Source: SIG701 sp045123975 (GTDB lineage Bacteria; Bacillota; Clostridia; Oscillospirales; CAG-272). Taken from it: a DNA stretch of 14,431 nt. Under the pieces are notes generated by a model, which was not told where the DNA came from, ran no database searches, and saw only the letters and a list, made by a program, of their open reading frames with translations. Of the stretch, positions 6,792 through 13,156 are shown piece by piece. Within the stretch, counting starts at the first letter, position 1. Every line of letters starts with the position of its first letter. The stretch covers positions 1-14,431 of the forward strand of contig JBGVKV010000124.1 in assembly GCA_045123975.1 (NCBI GenBank). Direction: 5' to 3'. A program made the position numbers and the translations under genes.

Positions 6792-7851
6792 GGAGGATAC
6801 CCATACGAATACCGTACACGTTTTTGCACCCGATTATTTTTCCCGCTTTCGCTGCAAATGCGGTGATTGCCGTTCCGTTTGCTGCCACGGCTGGCGGATC
6901 ACCTTGTCCCGGGCGGAGTATTTCCGCCTGCTTGGCATCGAATGCTCGCCGGAACTGCGGCGGCGGATCGATACCGCTTTCTATATTTCCGAGAATCCCA
7001 CCGAGGAGGAGTACGCCTACATTTCCCCCTCCGCCGACGGCAACTGCCATATGCTGGACGCCGACGGATGGTGTATGCTCCACCGGGAGTGCGGTGAGGG
7101 CGTCCAGCCGGCGGTGTGCCGACTGTATCCCCGTGCCATCCGGCCGGGCAATCCTGCCGAGGCGGTCTGTTCCGGCAGCTGCGAGAAGACTATTGAGATG
7201 TTGATGGAGGAACCCTATCCGCTTCCCTTTACGGTGACGGAATTGCAGACGAAGTCGGTTCCCCCCGCCGGGGCGGATCCGGAGCAGTTCCAGCTGCGCC
7301 GCCGCTGTGTGGAGGTGTGGCAGTCCCCGGGGGATACACGCACCCGCTTCCGCGCACTGGCCGATCTTCTCGGCGTGTCCGGGGACGGATTTTCCGTGAA
7401 TTCTACGGAAGAGTTTCTCGCCTACGCACGGGATCTTCTGGAGTTCTTCGCCCGGGGGGATATTACCCTGTGCGATATTACCGAGGAAGCCCTGGAGCGG
7501 TTTTCCATGACCGACGGAGTCACACAAGAGTCGGTTGCGGCGTTCACCCGGGCGGAGGCGCAGTTGAAGGCCGCCTTGCCCGATCTGGAGAACTACTACG
7601 GCAACATAATGTCTAATCATATGTTTTACGCATCCTTCCCCTACGCAACGGAGGAAGGCAACTTTTCCGACGCGTACCGCGCCTTGGCGGCGGTGTACGT
7701 AATTTTGCGGTTTTTGTGCACCTGCGCCGCATCCCGTGACAGGGTGCGGGACGCTTTCGCGGATATTGCCGCCACCGCTATGCGGTATATGGAACATACG
7801 GATTTTTACTCCATCTCCCGCACGGTCCACGCGGCACTGGGACGGAGGTAA
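6778..7851 (+). CDS. FliB-family (flagellin lysine-N-methylase-like) cysteine-rich protein
   Basis: The 357-residue protein matches the FliB-like family in two cysteine clusters. The first is CKCGDCRSVCCHGW at 26-39 (Cys26, 28, 31, 35, 36). The second spans about 88-135 and contains DGNCHMLDADGWCMLH, then VCRLYPRAI, then a CSGSC element (Cys90, 99, 105, 114, 131, 135). These cysteines probably bind zinc or an iron-sulfur cluster. FliB of Salmonella methylates flagellin lysines, but no flagellar gene is nearby, so a flagellin substrate should not be assumed. The rest of the protein is mostly helical and carries no recognised motif. The only canonical in-frame start is the GTG at 6778, inside the end of the acyltransferase gene; it lacks a well-spaced ribosome site. 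A strong AAGGAGGA lies downstream at 6790-6797, so the true start is uncertain. Confidence 0.8.
   Translation: MSARKEDTHTNTVHVFAPDYFSRFRCKCGDCRSVCCHGWRITLSRAEYFRLLGIECSPELRRRIDTAFYISENPTEEEYAYISPSADGNCHMLDADGWCMLHRECGEGVQPAVCRLYPRAIRPGNPAEAVCSGSCEKTIEMLMEEPYPLPFTVTELQTKSVPPAGADPEQFQLRRRCVEVWQSPGDTRTRFRALADLLGVSGDGFSVNSTEEFLAYARDLLEFFARGDITLCDITEEALERFSMTDGVTQESVAAFTRAEAQLKAALPDLENYYGNIMSNHMFYASFPYATEEGNFSDAYRALAAVYVILRFLCTCAASRDRVRDAFADIAATAMRYMEHTDFYSISRTVHAALGRR
6790..6797 (+). promoter_or_regulatory. Strong Shine-Dalgarno sequence lying inside the annotated start of the fliB-like gene
   Basis: AAGGAGGA overlaps the stop codon of the acyltransferase gene. No ATG, GTG or TTG lies in frame at a suitable distance; the in-frame codon seven to eight bases downstream is ACG (6805-6807). 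Either the GTG at 6778 is used, or initiation is at a non-canonical codon, or the element re-recruits terminating ribosomes. Confidence 0.5.
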
Positions 7852-7855
7852 TATT

Positions 7856-8479
7856 ATGTCGGAATTTCTTCTGATACTGGAAATCATCGGCACGGTGGCC
7901 TTTGCGGTGTCCGGTGCCATGACGGGCCTTGCCAAGAAAATGGATATCTTCGGCGTGGCGATTCTTGGTTTGACCACCGCCGTGGGCGGCGGTGTGATCC
8001 GAGACCTGATTTTGGGGCTGACCCCGCCCGCCATGTTTACCAATCCCATCTATGCGGCGGTGGCCGCCGTGGTTTCGGTGATCGCGTTTTTGCCCGCAGT
8101 ACGGCGATGGCTCACTGCCTACGGCCGGGTGCGGGATGTTCTGATGCTGGTGATGGACTCCCTGGGACTGGGTGTGTTCACCGTGGTGGGCATCCAGCGT
8201 GCCTATACGGCTACGGATCATCGGGGACTGTTCCTGCTTGTGTTCGTGGGTGTGGTGAGCGGCGTGGGCGGAGGCCTTCTGCGGGACGTGATGGCGGGCA
8301 ATACGCCCTACATCTTCGTCAAGCACGTGTATGCCAGCGCATCGATCATCGGAGCGATCCTCTGTGCCGCTTTGTGGGGAGCCTTGGGCGCCACGGCGGC
8401 CATGATCCTGGGCGCATCCGTAATCCTTACGATCCGCCTGCTGGCGGCACACTATCATTGGAGCCTGCCGCGGGCGTAA
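7856..8479 (+). CDS. TRIC/UPF0126 family integral membrane protein (trimeric intracellular cation channel type)
   Basis: A 207-residue membrane protein with the duplicated UPF0126 architecture of two homologous halves, each with about three transmembrane helices plus a seventh helix at the end. The hallmark GGGxxRD occurs twice, at 44-50 (GGGVIRD) and 138-144 (GGGLLRD), followed by LGLTPPAMF and MAGNTPYIF respectively. Structurally studied prokaryotic members are trimeric potassium or cation channels; some databases label the family glycine transporter. The substrate cannot be read from sequence. The ATG at 7856 has GGAGGT six bases upstream, and this site overlaps the stop of the previous gene, so the start is firm and the gene is coupled to the fliB-like gene. 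It is the last gene of its operon. Confidence 0.92.
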   Translation: MSEFLLILEIIGTVAFAVSGAMTGLAKKMDIFGVAILGLTTAVGGGVIRDLILGLTPPAMFTNPIYAAVAAVVSVIAFLPAVRRWLTAYGRVRDVLMLVMDSLGLGVFTVVGIQRAYTATDHRGLFLLVFVGVVSGVGGGLLRDVMAGNTPYIFVKHVYASASIIGAILCAALWGALGATAAMILGASVILTIRLLAAHYHWSLPRA

Positions 8480-8503
8480 AAGCCGATTCTCTCCATATAA
8501 CAA

Positions 8504-8543
8504 AGTTCCCGCAAATCTTTATCGGATCTGCGGGAGCTTTTTT
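8504..8543 (+). terminator. Rho-independent terminator of the plus-strand operon
   Basis: AGTTCCCGCA (8504-8513) pairs with TGCGGGAGCT (8529-8538) through ten base pairs including one G-U wobble, and the stem can extend inward by ATC/GAT past a mismatch. Six T residues (8538-8543) follow. The minus-strand side has only a short T run, so termination of the converging DUF1854 transcript here would be weak. Confidence 0.85.
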
Positions 8544-8550
8544 GTATTGA

Positions 8551-9045
8551 TTATACGTAACTGAAAAGGCAGTGCCGGCTGTGCTTGTCAAGATCATCAA
8601 AGCAGGGAATCTCGTACCGGTTATCGTTGGAATCCCGGAAGACGATCCGTCCTGTGCCGTGGAGGTTTTTGATATCACTGTGCCGGTTCCGGATGCGGAA
8701 GGAGATCTCACCCCGGTCGGAGAGCACCTTGAATTCCAGAACACCGAATTTGTCGTGGACCTCAAGAATCCGGGCGATCTTCGGGATCATATAGTATTCG
8801 CGGAAGCAATCCTCCAGAACCTGGCGGGAGGCTTCGTCCAGATCCGACAGATTGCGGATAAGGGCGATTTCCTTTTCTTTATCGTTCAGAAGGGATATGT
8901 AATGCTCTGTGTCCGTAACGGGGAAAAGACGGCGGGGCTCCAGATTCTCAATGACGGTTCCGTCGTGGAAAACGAGATGGACGAGATACAGATCCGAGCG
9001 CTCGACGCGCCCCTTTTCGGAATCGAAATAAATTCTTTCACTCAT
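8551..9045 (-). CDS. DUF1854 protein, partner of the upstream ABC exporter
   Basis: The 164-residue protein fits the DUF1854 family. It has an early HDGTVIENLEPRRLFPVTD segment with a following YISLLNDKEKEIALIRNLSDL, a central FREYYMIPKIARILEV helix region, then FGVLEFKVLSDRGEISF, and a late VFRDSNDNRYEIPCFDDLD. No enzyme motif, signal peptide or membrane segment is visible, so it is probably cytoplasmic. The molecular function is unknown; family members are encoded beside ABC exporters, and a regulatory or accessory role is inference. Its ATG overlaps the stop of the ABC gene as TAATG, and GGAGAGA lies just upstream inside that gene, so the two proteins are probably made in step. The gene ends at a TAA eight bases before the convergent terminator. 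Confidence 0.82.
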   Translation of the reverse strand: MSERIYFDSEKGRVERSDLYLVHLVFHDGTVIENLEPRRLFPVTDTEHYISLLNDKEKEIALIRNLSDLDEASRQVLEDCFREYYMIPKIARILEVHDKFGVLEFKVLSDRGEISFRIRNRHSDIKNLHGTGRIVFRDSNDNRYEIPCFDDLDKHSRHCLFSYV

Positions 9046-11354
9046 TACTCAAATCTCTCCTTTTCCTTGTCTTCCTTTACCTTATCGGACATGGTTTGTA
9101 TCTGCACGAGTCGGTAATACTTGCCCTTCATAGCCATCAGCTCCTCGGGGGTGCCACATTCGATGATGGAGCCGTTGTCGACTACGACGATCTTGTTTGC
9201 CTTGGAAAGGGTGGACAGACGGTGGGCGATCATAATGGTGGTACGTCCGCTGATCAGACGCTCGATGGCTTCCTGGATGAGATGCTCGGTTTCGGAGTCC
9301 ACCGAGGCGGTCGCCTCGTCGAACACAAGGATCGAGGGATTTTTGAGCACCGCGCGGGCGATGGAGATGCGCTGACGCTCACCGCCGGAAAGGCCTACGC
9401 CGCGCTCACCCAGTACGGAATCGTATCCGTCGGGCTGACGGACGATGAACTGATGGGCGTTTGCAATATCCGCGGCGGCAATGACCTGATCCACGCCGTA
9501 TCGCTTGTCCCCGTAGGCGATGTTATTAAAGATGGTGTCGTGGAACATCATCGGTTCCTGCTGTACGAAGCCGATGGAGGATCGGAAGAATTCCATGTCG
9601 ATCTTGCGGATGTCCACGTCGTCCAGAAGGATCTTTCCTTCGTAGTGATCGTAATACCGGAGGAACAGATTAACGAGGGTGGATTTTCCCGAGCCCGTGG
9701 TACCCACGATACCTACGATATCGCCGGGCTCAATGACGAGGTTGATGTTTTTCAGCACCTTTTTCGTGCGGTCAAAGGAGAAGGACACGTTTCTGAACTC
9801 GATCTTTCCCTTGACCTCGTCAAGAACGTTCCCCTTGCCGAAATCGTGTTCTGCCTCAGCGTCGAGAATATCGAAGATCCGCTCCGCGGAGGAGAGTGCG
9901 TTCTGATAGGAGTCGTTCAGATTGGCGAAGAAGTTCACAGGCTCGTAGAACATGGAGGCGTAGGAAATGAAGGATACCAGCATACCGGCGGTGATGTCAC
10001 CGACGGAGGCGCCGCTGGCGCCGAGCACGGCCAATCCGCCCAGCATCCAGATGACCACGGAGCCGAATCCCACAAAGGTGTTGACGATGGCGGGGTAGGC
10101 GTTGAGGATCTTGCCCGCCTTGATGTCGGTTTCGTACCATTCCTTGGTCTTTTCCTCAAACATTTCCGTGGCGTTCTTTTCGTTGGTGAAGGATTTGATG
10201 ACACGGATGCCCGGGATCGTATCGGTCAGTACGCCGGAAACCGCCGCCGAGCGACGCCAGATGCGGCGATAGAAGGGGGCGATCTTAATGGAAAAGATTC
10301 GTGCGCCGATGGCAACGATGGGAACGGGAATAAGAGAGTATATGGTCAGCCGCCAGTTCATGATCAGCATAATTACGATAATGCCCACCATCTTGAAGAA
10401 CTGAACGACCACCTCCTGGGTGATGCGGAGCATAAAGGCCTGCAAAGTAGCGCTGTCGCCGGAGATACGGTTGATAACCGATCCGGTGGAGGTCTTGTCG
10501 TAGAATCGCATGGGGAGGTGCTGGGCGTGCTCGTACACGTCATCGCGCAGATCCTTTACGATGCGGTCGCCGGCCTTACGGAGGTAATAGCCCCGTACGG
10601 CACCCAGGCCGTGACGGATGACCAGTATGGCGGCTTGGGCGATGCCGATGGCGATCAGTGCACGGACAGCCGACATGCCGAAGCTGCCGAACAACTCAAT
10701 TTGGGACGTATGATTGTTCCCGGTGACGAGAATATCGTCAACGAGAGTTTTCGTCAGATAGGGAGGAACCAGTGCCAGCGCGGTGGTCAGAATGGATATG
10801 ATCACCGAGAAGACGAGGATTCCGATCTCCGGCTTCATATACTTGGCCAGACGGGTGATGATTTTGCGCTTGCTTTCGCAGTTGATGCAGCGGACACCCG
10901 GGGCGGAGAGGGTTCGTCCGCACTTGGGGCAGACCGACAGCTGCTTTTCGTAGGTGGCCTCAATCCCGGAGAATGCTTCCTCAACGGGTGTACCGCCCTT
11001 GACGGTACGGACGAAATGGGCGGCGGCATCGCAAAGAGCCGCAACTGAGAAGGTGTAGCGGAAAACGTCCACGGTCTTGCCGTCGATCTTCGCGCGCATG
11101 ATGCCGTTGCCGTACATACGCTTGTTGAACAGAGTTTCCACCTGGGAGATCAGATAGACCTCACCCCGGCATCCCGTGGAAAAATCGTAAGTGAAGAAGC
11201 TGGTTGCCGTAACCGCCAGCGCCGTCTGGGCGTAGTGTGCCTTGTCCGAAAGATCACCGACTACGGCGAAAAGTATCGGATCTTCCTGGGAAGTATGGCT
11301 TCTGAGCTCGGAGAGCTGCTCTTGCGGGAGCTGCTTGTTGATCAGTATTTCCAT
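9045..11354 (-). CDS. ABC exporter half-transporter with extra N-terminal domain and zinc ribbon
   Basis: A fused membrane and ATPase half-transporter of the type I exporter (MsbA/MDR-like) class that should act as a dimer in the cytoplasmic membrane. Helices start around 176 (ILVFSVIISILTTALALV), and the six-helix domain reaches about 490. The ATPase has Walker A GTTGSGKST at 551-559, Q-loop FVQQEP at 596-601, signature LSGGERQ at 655-661, Walker B ILVFDEATA at 675-683 (Glu680) and the switch His711. All key residues are intact. Exporters of this class are usually near 580-620 residues; here 769, because of an N-terminal extension. Residues about 25-125 look like a beta-rich PH-like fold ending in a helix, and a zinc ribbon follows (Cys142, 145, 156, 159). 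AAGGAGG precedes the ATG at 11354. Substrate unknown. Confidence 0.93.
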   Translation of the reverse strand: MEILINKQLPQEQLSELRSHTSQEDPILFAVVGDLSDKAHYAQTALAVTATSFFTYDFSTGCRGEVYLISQVETLFNKRMYGNGIMRAKIDGKTVDVFRYTFSVAALCDAAAHFVRTVKGGTPVEEAFSGIEATYEKQLSVCPKCGRTLSAPGVRCINCESKRKIITRLAKYMKPEIGILVFSVIISILTTALALVPPYLTKTLVDDILVTGNNHTSQIELFGSFGMSAVRALIAIGIAQAAILVIRHGLGAVRGYYLRKAGDRIVKDLRDDVYEHAQHLPMRFYDKTSTGSVINRISGDSATLQAFMLRITQEVVVQFFKMVGIIVIMLIMNWRLTIYSLIPVPIVAIGARIFSIKIAPFYRRIWRRSAAVSGVLTDTIPGIRVIKSFTNEKNATEMFEEKTKEWYETDIKAGKILNAYPAIVNTFVGFGSVVIWMLGGLAVLGASGASVGDITAGMLVSFISYASMFYEPVNFFANLNDSYQNALSSAERIFDILDAEAEHDFGKGNVLDEVKGKIEFRNVSFSFDRTKKVLKNINLVIEPGDIVGIVGTTGSGKSTLVNLFLRYYDHYEGKILLDDVDIRKIDMEFFRSSIGFVQQEPMMFHDTIFNNIAYGDKRYGVDQVIAAADIANAHQFIVRQPDGYDSVLGERGVGLSGGERQRISIARAVLKNPSILVFDEATASVDSETEHLIQEAIERLISGRTTIMIAHRLSTLSKANKIVVVDNGSIIECGTPEELMAMKGKYYRLVQIQTMSDKVKEDKEKERFE

Positions 11355-11401
11355 AGTATCCTCCTTGGTATTGATATAGGGATTGCCACGGGAGTTGCCT
11401 A

Positions 11402-11430
11402 ATTTTACAATGATTTGAGCCGGATGTCAA
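11402..11430 (-). promoter_or_regulatory. Promoter of the ABC exporter-DUF1854 operon
   Basis: On the minus strand a perfect -35 TTGACA (11425-11430), a 17-base spacer and -10 TAAAAT (11402-11407) form a near-consensus housekeeping promoter. The predicted leader is about 40 bases, ending in AAGGAGG before the ATG at 11354. Expression is likely constitutive and strong. Confidence 0.82.
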
Positions 11431-11563
11431 CCCCTAAAATGGCAATTTTTGCACAATTTTCTTTTATTTTTGCACCGCACACTTGTTGCTTTTCGACAAA
11501 TTTCGCTGTCCGCGTTTAGGAATCCATCCAAAGGCCGGCAAATGCAGGAAAAAGCGAAACACA
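11431..11563. other. Intergenic stretch without a recognisable feature
   Basis: Between the ABC promoter and the bidirectional terminator there is an AT-richer stretch with poly-T patches near 11455-11470. I see no open reading frame with a ribosome site, no RNA structure and no repeat. Confidence 0.4.
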
Positions 11564-11613
11564 GTAAAATACCGCCGAGGGTATCCCGTACGGGAACCCT
11601 CGGCGGTGGTTGT
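11564..11613. terminator. Long bidirectional hairpin terminator after the putative anti-sigma gene
   Basis: Twelve-base arms ACCGCCGAGGGT (11571-11582) and ACCCTCGGCGGT (11596-11607) are perfect reverse complements. They enclose the palindrome TCCCGTACGGGA, so the stem continues for four more pairs past one bulged A and closes on a GTAC loop. T runs flank both sides: six on the plus strand, four (ATTTTAC) on the minus strand. It lies directly after the stop codon of the minus-strand gene and so should end the sigma/anti-sigma transcript. Confidence 0.85.
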
Positions 11614-11616
11614 TTT

Positions 11617-12414
11617 TTAGTCTTCTGTCAGCGGGGTTCCGAACAGGTCATTCAGCTCCTGCTGGGTGAATTCCAGATTCAGATCCGCTGCGGCGGTGAG
11701 AAAATCTTCTCTTTGTACGTCAAAATGACGGATGATGGCCTGTGCTGCGTCACCGTCGTAGTTTGCCTTGAGCAGCCAGTTGTCCAGCCTTTCCGTACCG
11801 ATCACGGCTCGGAGGACGGTAACGGCCGCCGGCTCTGTCTGCGCGTTCATCGTAAACTTGGTATCGGCGGCGAAGGTGTCGGCGGAGGTGGCGGCAGCTG
11901 CGGGAGCATTGTCCTCGCGGCTCATGTGCTCCGGTGCCGCGGCATGCTCGGAGGGCGGAACGGCTTCCGCTTCCGGTGCGTCCTCGGCGGGAGCAGCGGT
12001 AGTTGTAAGACCGTACGCGGGTACGTCCCCGTTATCGGCGTCGCCCACGGAGGGGTTCTCGTACAGGGCATCACCGGGGTTCTCCTCGATACTGTCGTAC
12101 AGTACCGAATCCCGCGCGAACGGGGCCTCGCCCACGTTCTTCTCCTGACGGATCATCGTCGGCACAATAATGGCGGCCATGGGCACGATCACGAGGGCGG
12201 CCACGGCGGCGCTGCCGAAGCGCAAAAGACGGTGGCGGAAGGCGGCGCGCCGTCTTTGTGCACGGATCTCTTCCATCACCCGGGAGGTAAAACCGACGGG
12301 CACGTCGGCGGCCAGGGCCGCTGTCAGTTCCCGGATGTGGGCATCCGTTATATCGTTTTCATTTACCGGGGCAGAATTATTCTGTAATTCCGCATCAAAA
12401 TTCGTATTCATCAT
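11617..12414 (-). CDS. Putative anti-sigma factor, single-pass membrane protein
   Basis: This protein is encoded directly after an ECF sigma factor, the usual place of its anti-sigma factor. It has 265 residues: a cytoplasmic part (1-60) with the helix PVGFTSRVMEEIRAQRRR, one transmembrane helix at about 64-88 (LLRFGSAAVAALVIVPMA), and an outer part. The first 90 residues contain no cysteine, so this is not a zinc-binding (ZAS) anti-sigma factor. Outside, about 90-185 is low-complexity and rich in Ala, Pro, Glu and Asp. A C-terminal region at about 195-265 (LRAVIGTERLDNWLLKANYD onward) looks helical and folded. I do not recognise that region. The positive-inside pattern (RAQRRRAAFRHR) fits N-in orientation. 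Of the tandem ATGs, the second (12411) has the better spacing to GGGG. The regulatory role rests on context and topology. Confidence 0.7.
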   Translation of the reverse strand: MMNTNFDAELQNNSAPVNENDITDAHIRELTAALAADVPVGFTSRVMEEIRAQRRRAAFRHRLLRFGSAAVAALVIVPMAAIIVPTMIRQEKNVGEAPFARDSVLYDSIEENPGDALYENPSVGDADNGDVPAYGLTTTAAPAEDAPEAEAVPPSEHAAAPEHMSREDNAPAAAATSADTFAADTKFTMNAQTEPAAVTVLRAVIGTERLDNWLLKANYDGDAAQAIIRHFDVQREDFLTAAADLNLEFTQQELNDLFGTPLTED

Positions 12415-12458
12415 ATCCCCACTTGGAAATTTATCTTTTTCACTGTATTGGACGGCGG

Positions 12459-13070
12459 TTATGTAAAAAGGTTCCGCTCGATCAAAAATTTTTTTACATT
12501 TCCCCGTGCCCGGTTGATACGGCTCTTCACCGTACCCATTTCCAATCCCAGCGTACCGGCGATTTCCGCGTAGGAAAGCCCGGTGATATCCCGCATGGTG
12601 ATGATCATTTTCTGATCCTCCGGAAGGGAATCGATGGCCTCTCTGACGGCTTCGATCTCCGTTTGGCGAGTCAGTTCTTCTTCCGGCATGGCGGTTACGT
12701 CCGTGTCGGGAATGTCCAGAACCTTGGAGTCCTCGTCCTCCTGCACGGTGAGGGAGAGTACCCGATGCCGCTTGGCGGAGCGGGCGTGATCACAGCAGCA
12801 GTTCAGCGCAATGCGGCACAGCCAGGTGCTCAGCGCGCAATCCCCACGGAAGGAGCCGATGGATCGCCAGGCCTTGAGAAACGTATCCTGGGAGATATCC
12901 GCCGCATCCTCGGGAGAGGATACAGATCGCAGAGCCACGTTGTAGACCAGACGGCTGTACCGATCCACAATGACGGAGAACGCGTCGTCGTTTCCTGCGG
13001 CGGCCTGTCTGGCCAGGGACAGATCTTCAATACACGCCTGTTTTCTTTCCTCCGGCGTTTTTGTGATCAT
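12459..13070 (-). CDS. RNA polymerase sigma factor, ECF (sigma-70 family group 4)
   Basis: An alternative sigma factor that directs RNA polymerase to a specific regulon. Counting from the preferred start it has 203 residues. Region 2 spans about 31-98, with DAFSVIVDRYSRLVYNVALR, the DAADISQDTFLKAWRSI core-binding block, and STWLCRIALNCCCDHAR. Region 4 spans about 143-196, with AIDSLPEDQKMIITMRDITG, then LSYAEIAGTLGLEMGTVKSRI as its HTH. There is no region 3 and no C-terminal extension. The first ATG (13076) directly abuts the GGAGG, leaving no spacing. The ATG at 13070 has a six-base spacing and is preferred. A 44-base gap separates it from the putative anti-sigma gene, with no terminator, so the two form one operon. 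The signal is unknown. Confidence 0.93.
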   Translation of the reverse strand: MITKTPEERKQACIEDLSLARQAAAGNDDAFSVIVDRYSRLVYNVALRSVSSPEDAADISQDTFLKAWRSIGSFRGDCALSTWLCRIALNCCCDHARSAKRHRVLSLTVQEDEDSKVLDIPDTDVTAMPEEELTRQTEIEAVREAIDSLPEDQKMIITMRDITGLSYAEIAGTLGLEMGTVKSRINRARGNVKKFLIERNLFT

Positions 13071-13076
13071 ACGCAT

Positions 13077-13084
13077 CCTCCTTT
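13077..13084 (-). promoter_or_regulatory. Ribosome binding site that fixes the sigma factor start at 13070
   Basis: AAAGGAGG on the minus strand ends immediately before an ATG at 13076 and six bases before a second in-frame ATG at 13070. Only the second has workable spacing, so the protein probably starts MITKTPEERK. Confidence 0.75.
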
Positions 13085-13105
13085 CCTGCGATGTTTTTCC
13101 TATCT

Positions 13106-13113
13106 ATTTTATA
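13106..13113 (-). promoter_or_regulatory. Candidate -10 element upstream of the sigma factor gene (weak)
   Basis: The AT-rich gap between dusB and the sigma gene contains TATAAAAT on the minus strand, a plausible -10. No convincing -35 lies 16-18 bases upstream, and I could not find an ECF-type bipartite promoter indicating autoregulation. Readthrough from dusB is possible, since no strong terminator separates them. Confidence 0.3.
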
Positions 13114-13156
13114 AACGAAAGAAATTGCAAAATATTACAGGGGCAGAAAATTTATT

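Noticed and set aside
6571..8049. 492-codon open frame on the minus strand opposite the acyltransferase, fliB-like and TRIC genes
   Set aside because: It crosses three recognisable genes with their own ribosome sites, and its product is Arg/His/Pro-rich without a motif.
9096..11048. Long open frame (650 codons) on the plus strand opposite the ABC exporter gene
   Set aside because: It lies wholly antisense to a gene with intact ABC motifs, lacks a ribosome site, and its translation shows no domain. Long antisense frames are expected from the GC-rich codon bias here.
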